From Caulobacteraceae bacterium (GTDB lineage: Bacteria > Pseudomonadota > Alphaproteobacteria > Caulobacterales > Caulobacteraceae): a DNA stretch of 7,743 bases. The notes under the pieces are model-generated. The model was not told where the DNA came from. It saw only the letters and a list, made by a program, of their open reading frames with translations, and ran no database searches. Where the stretch lies: positions 1 to 7,743 of the forward strand of contig JACDGF010000095.1 in the NCBI GenBank assembly GCA_013815405.1. Reading direction: 5' to 3'. A program made the translations under genes and the position numbers. The number at the start of each line of letters is the position of its first letter. The first letter of the stretch is position 1. Shown here in pieces: positions 1 through 6,661 of the stretch.

Positions 1-62
1 TGGGATCGAACCAGCGACCCCCTCGGTGTGAACGAGGTGCTCTCCCGCTGAGCTACGCGTCC
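1..62 (-). tRNA. tRNA-Val (anticodon CAC), 3' end cut by window edge
   Basis: Reading the minus strand from 62 down, the acceptor 5' strand GGACGCG, D arm GCTC/GAGC, anticodon arm CCTCG-TTCACAC-CGAGG and T arm beginning GCTGG-TTCGATC are all visible. The loop TTCACAC places CAC at positions 34-36, which reads the valine codon GTG. The last part of the T stem, the acceptor 3' strand and any CCA lie outside the window. Every visible base matches the complete copy at 7646-7720. It lies downstream of the minus-strand operon in the same orientation, separated from it by a hairpin and its own promoter. Confidence 0.93.
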
Positions 63-81
63 CTTCGCGCGAGGCCCCCCG

Positions 82-110
82 GCTATATCGGCTTGCCTAC
101 CGCCCGGCAA
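82..110 (-). promoter_or_regulatory. Candidate sigma-70-type promoter of the left tRNA-Val
   Basis: On the minus strand, TTGCCG (plus 105-110) and TATAGC (plus 82-87) are separated by exactly 17 bases, a good housekeeping promoter spacing. The -10 element ends 19 bases before the tRNA 5' end, leaving a short leader typical of a tRNA. The right-hand tRNA copy has the same TATAGC upstream (plus 7736-7741), which supports the element by conservation. No transcription data are available. Confidence 0.5.
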
Positions 111-139
111 CCAATTTGGCGAGGACGGCCCGGGTCCCC

Positions 140-176
140 CCGAAACGCGGCAGGCTGCCCTCGCCGATTGTTTCGG
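140..176 (-). terminator. Imperfect hairpin just after the last operon gene, probable transcript 3' end
   Basis: Read on the minus strand, CCGAAAC and GTTTCGG form a 7-bp outer stem. Inside it, CGGC/GCCG and AGG/CCT continue the stem around a GCAG loop, with a small asymmetric internal loop (AAT opposite C) and one bulged G. The hairpin begins two bases after the FkbH stop codon (178-180). No U-run follows; the next bases are G-rich. It may therefore be a 3' stabilising or processing hairpin, or a poor intrinsic terminator, rather than a classic one. Confidence 0.5.
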
Positions 177-177
177 A

Positions 178-2103
178 TCATGTCCACGGGTCGGCCCGGG
201 TCAGGCGATGGGGCAGGGGGCCCACGGACAACTCGCCGACGGCGGCCCGATACCGGCGCACACCGTCCCCATCTTCGTCGATGAGGGTCAAGCCGAGCCG
301 GTCGAACAGGTCGCGAACCATGCCGTTTTTCGCCGTCGGCCGGTATTCCGCCCGGACTCGTTCCGCGCCCGCCGCGGCCGACCGTTCCAAGAGAAGCGAC
401 AGCATGGCCTCCTCGACCTTGCGGCCCAGCACCCGGCAGCTCATCAGCCAGCTATCCACAACCGCTTCCCGGACGCCATCGTCGGCGAGGCCGATCCGCG
501 CGATGACGACGGCGATCATTCCCAGATCCCCGAACCGGTCGGACAGCCTGGCTTGCACCGTGACGACAGCCGGGTCGGCCTGGAAGGCCGCGACCTCCGC
601 CTCGGTGTAGCGGCGCGTCGTCAGGTTGAACTGATTGGTCTTATTGATCAGCTGGGCGATGCGGGCCCGGCAGGCGGCATCGAACGGCCCCGCCCGCAGC
701 CGCATGTCCAGGGAGGCGAGATAGTCCCCAAGGTCGCGCGCCTGGGCGCCGACCTCCGCGCGCCGGGCGTCGCCGGCATAGGACCCGGCGCGATCGCGAT
801 CCTCGGCTGAATAGGCGATCGCCTCGAAATAGCCGGCGGCCGAGATCACCCAGGGAAACCAGCTTGGATCGACGGGAAGCTCGGGGACCGCCACCATGGG
901 CAGGGCGGCGCGGACCTGCGCACGCTCGGCTGGATTGTCGTCCAGCAAAACCAGGGCGTCGAGGCCGATATTGAGCGCCCCCGCGATGGCTTCCAGGTTG
1001 GCGGGCTTGTCCCGCCAGTTGGCCTGGAATATCGCCAGGTCGGCGAGCCGCAGGGCCATTTCCGGGTGACTCTCGAAAGCGGAGCGGGCGACCGGGTCGT
1101 CGTTCTTCGAAGACACGGCCAGAATCACGCCGCGGCGCTTCAGGTCGAGGGCGTAGGTCTGGACCGCGAGGAAGCTTTCGCCGACCGCGCTGCCCGGGCC
1201 CAGGGTCAGGCCCTCGACGCCGTCGTCCCCGACGACCCCGCCCCACAGGGTGTTGTCAAGATCGAGCACCAGGCATTTTCGCGCCGCGCCGCGCAGGGCG
1301 CCGAGCAAGCGGCCCAGGGTGTCGGCATAGATGGCGTCGAATGCGGCGGCGAACGGCGTCTTGTACGCGAGGCGACCGACCGGGTCGAACCAGCGGTCGA
1401 GGCCCACCCGAGCGGCCAGGGCGGCGGTGTCGAGCACCAGGGCGCCCCTATCGTTCGCCAGCCGCAGAATCTCCACGTTCAGCCCATCGACGAGCCCACG
1501 CGGGCTGCCGGGGACGCGCGGTTCGAGGTTCCCGAAAAGCGGCAATGGGGGGCTTGGGACGGTCGAGAGGATGATGCTCGCGGGTCCCTGGGCGGCGAGG
1601 GCGTCCAAGAGCGACTCGAGGCGGCGGCGGCCGTTGTCCAGGGCTTGTTCGGGTTCGTCGAGCGCCGGGCGGTCGAACCCGAACCAGCGATGATCGAGCG
1701 CCACGAGGACCGCGTCGGCGCCGGCCCGGGCTGTCTGGGACGCCCGATCGAGCGCTTGCTGCATCACCTGATCGAAGGGGGGCAGCACGAAATCGAGGGC
1801 CACCCCGTGGCGGGCGGCCGCCGCCGGCAGATGATCGCCGACGAAGTCGAAGGTCGTATTGGCCAGGACGATCAGCGAGAGCGGCGCCAGGGGTGAGAGG
1901 TCGCCTCCCGCCTCGGCGTGGCGCTTCAGCGCACGCCCCAGGCGCCGAGCCCCTCCGGCGTCCAGCCCATGGCCGGCGAGGAACCGGGCCTCCAATCCCG
2001 GATCGGCGGCCTTACCGGCGGCGAGGGCGGCGCAACGGTCGGCGAACTCCGGCGGAGGGCGGATCAGCCACGGCAGGTCGGCGATCGCCGGCAAGGCGCC
2101 CAC
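178..2103 (-). CDS. FkbH-like protein (HAD-type glyceryl-ACP loading enzyme, long form)
   Basis: FkbH proteins convert 1,3-bisphosphoglycerate to a glyceryl thioester: they remove phosphate and pass the C3 unit to an acyl carrier protein in the cytoplasm. Of 641 residues, about 70-265 form the N-terminal domain of the long family members, which looks SGNH-like. The HAD core starts with VLDLDNTLWGGVVGDDG at about 279-295 (Asp281/Asp283), continues with SSKND (331-335) and ends with LLDDNPAER (386-394). The C-terminal GNAT-like region carries NKTNQFNLTTRRY (487-499), DRFGDLG (522-528) and SCRVLGR (555-561) with a Cys at 556, a plausible thioester residue. All core motifs are intact and the length is normal. 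It starts with GTG two bases after the ACP stop, with AGGG 8 bases upstream, so coupling to the ACP is likely. The family call is firm; the final product is not determined. Confidence 0.92.
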   Translation of the reverse strand: MGALPAIADLPWLIRPPPEFADRCAALAAGKAADPGLEARFLAGHGLDAGGARRLGRALKRHAEAGGDLSPLAPLSLIVLANTTFDFVGDHLPAAAARHGVALDFVLPPFDQVMQQALDRASQTARAGADAVLVALDHRWFGFDRPALDEPEQALDNGRRRLESLLDALAAQGPASIILSTVPSPPLPLFGNLEPRVPGSPRGLVDGLNVEILRLANDRGALVLDTAALAARVGLDRWFDPVGRLAYKTPFAAAFDAIYADTLGRLLGALRGAARKCLVLDLDNTLWGGVVGDDGVEGLTLGPGSAVGESFLAVQTYALDLKRRGVILAVSSKNDDPVARSAFESHPEMALRLADLAIFQANWRDKPANLEAIAGALNIGLDALVLLDDNPAERAQVRAALPMVAVPELPVDPSWFPWVISAAGYFEAIAYSAEDRDRAGSYAGDARRAEVGAQARDLGDYLASLDMRLRAGPFDAACRARIAQLINKTNQFNLTTRRYTEAEVAAFQADPAVVTVQARLSDRFGDLGMIAVVIARIGLADDGVREAVVDSWLMSCRVLGRKVEEAMLSLLLERSAAAGAERVRAEYRPTAKNGMVRDLFDRLGLTLIDEDGDGVRRYRAAVGELSVGPLPHRLTRADPWT

Positions 2104-2104
2104 G

Positions 2105-2359
2105 TCAGGCGCCCTGGCGATCCAGCTTGGCTTTGATCATGTCCACCAAGTCCCCGACGTTTTCGGAGCGGGTTATTTCCTCGATCTCGAAACGGATGCC
2201 GAATTGCGCCTCGATGTCCACGATCATGCGCACGTGATTGATGCTGTCCCAGTCGGGCACCTCCTCGGCGACTGTGGCGTCCTCGATCTCGACGTTGTCG
2301 TCCTCGATCACCTCGGCGAGGATGTCCCGCACCTTGGCGCGGATCTCGTCACGGTCCAT
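2105..2359 (-). CDS. Acyl carrier protein (FkbH partner)
   Basis: This is an 84-residue acidic, four-helix carrier protein. The motif DWDSINHV at 36-43 places the phosphopantetheine attachment serine at Ser39, in a DSI rather than the usual DSL setting. The second half, with alternating charge and VDIEAQFGIRFEIEEI, is typical of the ACP helix II-III region. It starts with ATG directly after the methyltransferase TGA (no spacer), with GGGA about 9 bases upstream inside that gene. The FkbH GTG follows its own stop after one base. This tight packing between methyltransferase and FkbH makes it the likely acceptor of the glyceryl group. A phosphopantetheinyl transferase is not in the window, so a housekeeping enzyme must activate it. 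Confidence 0.93.
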   Translation of the reverse strand: MDRDEIRAKVRDILAEVIEDDNVEIEDATVAEEVPDWDSINHVRMIVDIEAQFGIRFEIEEITRSENVGDLVDMIKAKLDRQGA

Positions 2360-3328
2360 TCAGTGATTTCCCAAGGTGGAGTCCGGCGGCCCGCCCGGCT
2401 TGCGGCCCAGCACGACGCATGAGACCGCCAGCTTGCGCCGCACGGCTTTTTCCAAGGTCGCCCCGGTCATCGGGAAGGCGACGCTGTGTTCGATGGCCAG
2501 CCCGCCCTGTTCGACGATTCCCTTGGCGTGTTCGAGCCCCTCGAACAGAAAGATGTGATCCGGCGCGGGGCTGTTGGCCGGAACGTTCACCCAGAGAAGG
2601 CCGCCCGGCTTCAAATGGCGGCAGGCGGCGCGGACCGCGGCCACGGGATCTTCCAGATGTTCGAGGATTTCGCTCATCACGATGCTGTCGAACCGCGCTC
2701 CGCCGGCGGCCCCCGCCGCGAACAGGTCGGTCAATCTGAGTTCGACATTGCCCGTGGCGCCCAGGGCCTGGAGGGCGTCCCGCGTCTTGGCAATGCTGGT
2801 CGGGCTGATGTCCCAGCCTTCGACGCGGCCGACGCCCGGCTTTGTCGCGGCGAAATACAGGAATACGCCGTGACCCGGGCCGATTTCCAGGTGTGAGGCG
2901 CCGCTGGCAAGGCGCGGCAGATAGTCGTTGAGGTATTCGGCGAAGACATGAGCGTGGTTGGACCAGACGGCCTCGGACACCAGGAGGCCGTTCATATAGC
3001 GGCCCATCAACAGCGGGTTGGCGTAACATTCCCGTTCGGCGTCCTCGAATTTCGCCAGGCGATAACGGCCATGGCGGCGAAAATGCAGTTCTTCGGGCAG
3101 GACGATCTTTTCGCAAAGGAACCGATAGTCGTCGATCAGGCCCTCGACGCCGGCCGCGGCGCGCTCGCCCAGCAACAGGATCACCCTGGCCAGGGCGTCC
3201 GATGCGGAAACCACCTCGGGGGCGCGGCCCGCCAGGCTCTTGGCGACGTAGTCCCCGTGGTCGGGCCACCGTTCGATCAGGCGGGCGACCAGGTGATCGA
3301 GGTGAGGGGTGTCGGCCCCGTCAAACAT
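2360..3328 (-). CDS. Class I SAM-dependent methyltransferase with N-terminal helical extension
   Basis: Counted from the alternative ATG at 3334, the SAM-binding motif LEIGPGHG lies at 149-156, an acidic residue ending the second strand at Asp175 (GWDIS), FDSIVMSEILEHLEDP at 215-230, and LKPGGLLWVNVP at 241-252. These are the normal order of a class I Rossmann methyltransferase. About 140 residues precede the SAM domain; they look helical (YMNGLLVSEAVWSNH region) and could form a lid or substrate-binding domain. The ATG at 3328 has GGAG with 8-base spacing, while the ATG at 3334 has only 2, so 3328 is preferred (322 residues). The gene ends immediately before the ACP ATG. Given ACP and FkbH next door, a thioester-bound hydroxyacid or a sugar hydroxyl is a reasonable substrate, but this is inference. 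Confidence 0.87.
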   Translation of the reverse strand: MFDGADTPHLDHLVARLIERWPDHGDYVAKSLAGRAPEVVSASDALARVILLLGERAAAGVEGLIDDYRFLCEKIVLPEELHFRRHGRYRLAKFEDAERECYANPLLMGRYMNGLLVSEAVWSNHAHVFAEYLNDYLPRLASGASHLEIGPGHGVFLYFAATKPGVGRVEGWDISPTSIAKTRDALQALGATGNVELRLTDLFAAGAAGGARFDSIVMSEILEHLEDPVAAVRAACRHLKPGGLLWVNVPANSPAPDHIFLFEGLEHAKGIVEQGGLAIEHSVAFPMTGATLEKAVRRKLAVSCVVLGRKPGGPPDSTLGNH

Positions 3329-3377
3329 GTTCATGGCTCCGCTTGGCGTGACCGATAGCAGAGGCGCCGGACAAGTC

Positions 3378-3818
3378 TCAAGGTTTCCAGATATAGTCGT
3401 GCCGATGATCGGGCGCTTCGATCAACTCGATGACGAAGCGTAGCGGCGTGACGAAGAACTGGATCGGCGCTCCGCCGTAGGCGATGGCCGGTTTCGGCTC
3501 GGACACCCGCGCGGCGCCGCCCGCGGAAAGGCGGGCCGCGCCGGCGGCCAGGTCGGGAACCGTGTAGGCCACATGGTTCAGAATGGCTTTTCCCGAGCGC
3601 AGGGACTCATACACCGGGCTGGTCTCGTCCAGCGGTTCGAGAAGTTCGTAAACCACGCCCGCCGGATCGCGGCCGAACTGGATCTTGACCCCGTTCACCG
3701 AATCCTCGATCGGCCGCGTCCAATCCCCGATCGCCAACAGCGCGGCCATCCTCTCGCGGCCTTTTTCCAGCCGTTTGATCACCAGCCCGAGATGGTCGAA
3801 ACGCCAGGGAGGGGTCAT
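3378..3818 (-). CDS. VOC superfamily protein (glyoxalase / methylmalonyl-CoA epimerase-like)
   Basis: This 146-residue protein shows two paired beta-alpha-beta-beta-beta modules. Likely metal ligands are His9 in FDHLGLV, Glu58 in VYELLEP (Gln47 in KIQF is an alternative), His82 in NHVAY and Glu131 in VIELIEA. That is the His/Glu(or Gln)/His/Glu pattern of glyoxalase I and methylmalonyl-CoA epimerase, so catalytic activity is plausible. Family members often act through an enediolate on carbon alpha to a thioester or carbonyl, which would suit an alpha-hydroxyacyl-ACP. This role is inferred from context. ATG 3818 is preferred, with GGAAAA just upstream; a TTG at 3830 would add four residues. 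It lies about 50 bases after the large gene and 49 before the methyltransferase. Confidence 0.82.
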   Translation of the reverse strand: MTPPWRFDHLGLVIKRLEKGRERMAALLAIGDWTRPIEDSVNGVKIQFGRDPAGVVYELLEPLDETSPVYESLRSGKAILNHVAYTVPDLAAGAARLSAGGAARVSEPKPAIAYGGAPIQFFVTPLRFVIELIEAPDHRHDYIWKP

Positions 3819-3870
3819 CTGATTTTCCAACTGGCTGGCGGATCCTCGGCGGTTCGCGACTTCAATACAT

Positions 3871-6582
3871 TCAATCGACGGCCAGAACCGACTCGCGGCG
3901 ATCCAGCACCAGGCTCATCAGATCGGCGCCGACCTCGATCAGGGGCCCTCGACGGTCATGAAGTTCATCCTTCCCCGACCTCGCCCAAATCTTGTAGACG
4001 CCGGCGGACACGAGACCAAAACAGAAATAGCCGCGCTGATCGACGACGGCGGTGTGGATCGGGATTTCGTTTGGGCCCAGCGCCGCAGCCTCTACGGTCG
4101 CGCCGGTCTCGAAAATCGGCAAACGGCCGCCCAGGCACCACCGCGGCTCCCGGCCCTCCTGGTGCGCACGCATGCGCGGCCTCAGGAACTCGACACGATC
4201 GATGCCGACGCCCGAACCGGGTGCGCCGGCGCAAACGATCGTCAAGGCCTCCAAAGGGTGGCTGGGCATCGGGCCGCCGGGCGCCGCGCCCTTGGCCCAG
4301 GCAAGATCATGAAACGGAGCGATCCATAGCCGCCACTCCCCGCCCGCGGGTTTGACCGGGGGAAAGAAATAGGAGGCGGTGATCGGTCGCCCGACATCGC
4401 CCGCCAAGGCCTCATTTCCAAAATAGAATCCGCCCCCGGCGCGGGTTTCGAAGAAGAACCCCCAACGCGTCCCGTCGTCCGGCCTGACCGAGAAGGCGAC
4501 CGCTTGCGCGCCGGTCGGAGTCCAGCCGTGCAACGACAGTCTCACGCTGGTGTGACTCGAAGCGTCTTTTCCGGTGATCGCCAAACGGCCGAATCCCGCC
4601 CCCACTCCTTCCGGGGGAGCCCAGGTCCATTCGCCGCCAGAAATCGGGGGAGCGTCGTTGGCCATTGGGTCGAGTCGATCGAACAGGACGTAGCGACGAT
4701 CGGTCTCGGCGATGGTGACCGAGGGCCGCCCGCTCTCATCCGCCCGGTTCCGGACCACACGCTCGATCCGCCGATCGTCGAGATAAACCTCGGCCTTCCA
4801 GGGGTCGTGCACGTGAAATGTCAGGCCATGGAGTTGGGCCGGCGAGCGGGGTAGCGTCTTTCCCAGGGTGAAATCCATCCATGATCGAATATGCACCGTG
4901 TCAGGGTCGGCGTGGCTCACATGGTCGGCGACGCCGCGCATCATCAGCGCGTAGTCATAGAGCACGGTCGCGGCGGTGAACCACAGGCGCGATCGAGGCG
5001 GCACGGTTCCCGAAATGTTGAAGACGCGATCCTGGAGCGCGAGCATCGGACCCGGGTCGAAATAGGGTTGCGGCAGGGGCCGTCCCCCTAGGCTGCCCAG
5101 ATGGGTATAGATGGGCCACAGTTGGCCTGGATCGTGCGAGGTGATTTCCAGCAGGCGCGATATGCGACCGGCGAAGGTGTCCTGCCGCGAATGACCGTCG
5201 AACCAGCTGCCCTTCTTTGGTGCGTCGATGTTAGGCGATGTTCTCTGTGCCCAGTAGATGCCGCCGCCGGCTCGGGTGGGGGACGGCGTGACAAGCTGCA
5301 AAACTTCCCAGCCGGAAGCCTTGGCGGCCGCTAACGGCACCACGAAGCGAAATTCCTGATCCCTGGAAATGTTCGGAAACATTCGGCAAAAGGAATACGG
5401 ATTGTCAGAGTCGGTCGAGAAGATGAGATTTCCATCATCGTCCGTCAGGTTTCCATTGTAGGCTTCGGTCGGCCCGCGAAAGCTCTCCACATGCTCCTTG
5501 AGCTTTGGGTCGACCAGGCGCGAGCGGTAGGGGTTCCGAAAGTGAAGCCCGGCGTGTTCGGTGATGAGGCCCATCTCGACGTTGAAACGCTCGCGAAGGT
5601 AGTCGAGCCGTTCGATCAGGGTTTCTCCCAGGGCGCTGATCAACATGACCCGCTCGACATGGGCGGCCTGCCTCGGCCTGCGGAACTCGATGGTGACGGC
5701 CCTAACGTTTTCCAGTCGCGGGAGGGTCTCTTCATCTTCGGGGGCGTTACGGATCGCCAACAGCCTGTGCTCACGCCCATTGGGCGGCGAGTCATAGGGC
5801 GTGACGCGATAGCTGTCCGTGACCCTGCCGCCGCGTTCCCGCACCGCGACCGAACGGACCCTGATCCGCGCTCCGGGGGCGCCCACCACGCACACGGCGC
5901 CAACAAAAAAGTCATCGCATGACCAGGGGCCGGTCTGTTGAAATTCTTCGAAGCGAATGGTGAGACGGCCTTCGCCCGACACATCGAACTTATCGATCAG
6001 GACGACGCGCGGGCCGCGCGACGAGAAGGCATGGAAATGGTCGACATTTCCCTTGTGGAATTCGGCGACACTCTCGTTGAAGGTGCGGGTATGGTCAAAA
6101 AGCGCGGCGGGTTCCTGGCGACCCAGCGAAAGATAAGGCGAGAAAAACCCGAAGGCGTTGGCGCCACCCCGCCGTTTACCTTGCCATCGCAGCCAAGTGG
6201 AATCGCCAAAGTCGAGGCCGAACTCGTCGACTAGCGAGCCGACATAGGCCTCGTAATGGGTGCGCGAGGAATTATCGAGATCGCTGACTACCGACATGGC
6301 CGAACCAAACGAATAGGGAATCAATCGAATATTCTTGCTCGCTAACGAGGACTTGACGTCTTCTTCCTCGGTGGGGTTGAGACTATTGCGATAGGAGAAT
6401 TCAGCGGGCGAACCGGCCGGTTGCGCTAGACTTGCCAAGGGCGGGTCGACAGCGTCATGGGGACCCGGCTCCGCCGGGAAGTCGGCCGCCATGGGCGGGG
6501 CGTCATCTAAGGACGGTTCTTCGGCGCCTTCTCGGCTCGGCGGAGATTTCTTCGGGTGACGGGGCGAGGCCGCGAAGGACAA
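3871..6582 (-). CDS. Large multidomain protein with polysaccharide-deacetylase-like barrel motifs and beta-rich domains
   Basis: I do not recognise a named gene. Numbering from TTG 6582 (903 residues), the first 80 or so residues are Pro/Ala/Glu-rich and probably disordered. SDLDN at 100-104 and DHFHAF at 181-186 look like the first strand and metal-binding histidines of a NodB-type deacetylase barrel. A beta-rich insert of about 125 residues follows (190-316). The barrel then seems to resume with LITEHAG (340-345) and WPIYTHLG (489-496). A jelly-roll-like, aromatic-rich stretch (about 645-800; GGEWTW, WGFFFETR, GGGFYFGNE) suggests a carbohydrate-binding module. The last 70 residues (VVDQRGYFCFGLVSAGVYKIW) resemble a carboxypeptidase-regulatory or Cna-B beta-sandwich. 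No signal peptide or transmembrane segment is evident. TTG 6582 has GGAG with 8-base spacing; GTG 6591 and ATG 6492 are alternatives. Local GC falls to 45% at 6301-6360 and 5401-5460. Confidence 0.6.
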   Translation of the reverse strand: MSFAASPRHPKKSPPSREGAEEPSLDDAPPMAADFPAEPGPHDAVDPPLASLAQPAGSPAEFSYRNSLNPTEEEDVKSSLASKNIRLIPYSFGSAMSVVSDLDNSSRTHYEAYVGSLVDEFGLDFGDSTWLRWQGKRRGGANAFGFFSPYLSLGRQEPAALFDHTRTFNESVAEFHKGNVDHFHAFSSRGPRVVLIDKFDVSGEGRLTIRFEEFQQTGPWSCDDFFVGAVCVVGAPGARIRVRSVAVRERGGRVTDSYRVTPYDSPPNGREHRLLAIRNAPEDEETLPRLENVRAVTIEFRRPRQAAHVERVMLISALGETLIERLDYLRERFNVEMGLITEHAGLHFRNPYRSRLVDPKLKEHVESFRGPTEAYNGNLTDDDGNLIFSTDSDNPYSFCRMFPNISRDQEFRFVVPLAAAKASGWEVLQLVTPSPTRAGGGIYWAQRTSPNIDAPKKGSWFDGHSRQDTFAGRISRLLEITSHDPGQLWPIYTHLGSLGGRPLPQPYFDPGPMLALQDRVFNISGTVPPRSRLWFTAATVLYDYALMMRGVADHVSHADPDTVHIRSWMDFTLGKTLPRSPAQLHGLTFHVHDPWKAEVYLDDRRIERVVRNRADESGRPSVTIAETDRRYVLFDRLDPMANDAPPISGGEWTWAPPEGVGAGFGRLAITGKDASSHTSVRLSLHGWTPTGAQAVAFSVRPDDGTRWGFFFETRAGGGFYFGNEALAGDVGRPITASYFFPPVKPAGGEWRLWIAPFHDLAWAKGAAPGGPMPSHPLEALTIVCAGAPGSGVGIDRVEFLRPRMRAHQEGREPRWCLGGRLPIFETGATVEAAALGPNEIPIHTAVVDQRGYFCFGLVSAGVYKIWARSGKDELHDRRGPLIEVGADLMSLVLDRRESVLAVD

Positions 6583-6661
6583 GACGCGCACTCCGGTTTG
6601 AACGGATCGACGACCCGTTCGGAGGTCGATCCTAGCACGGAATCGAAAAGCGCTCCGGCCG
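6583..6661 (-). other. Intergenic gap between SGNH-like and large multidomain genes
   Basis: This is the longest gap inside the operon (79 bases with the chosen start). It holds a weak AGCG/CGCT hairpin followed by TTTT near 6642-6660 and a TAGGAT-like box at about 6629-6634. I could not find a well-spaced -35 element. It ends with the GGAG that I used to choose TTG 6582. It may attenuate or reinitiate transcription, but nothing here is strong. Confidence 0.25.

Noticed and set aside
1383..1397. TCGAACCAGCG inside FkbH matching the tRNA T arm, as a possible attachment site
   Set aside because: The match is only about 11 bases and encodes the RWFDPVG stretch of FkbH in frame, so chance is enough to explain it.
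1066..1896. Long plus-strand ORF opposite FkbH
   Set aside because: It is antisense to intact FkbH motifs, has no recognisable domain, and long antisense frames are expected in GC-rich coding DNA.
178..3328. Polyketide synthase pathway for methoxymalonyl units
   Set aside because: No ketosynthase, acyltransferase or dehydrogenase gene is present within the window, so only glyceryl-ACP loading is supported.
3573..4355. Plus-strand ORF spanning the VOC gene and the end of the large gene
   Set aside because: It crosses two well-supported minus-strand genes and becomes Arg/Pro-rich low-complexity sequence, typical of a shadow frame.
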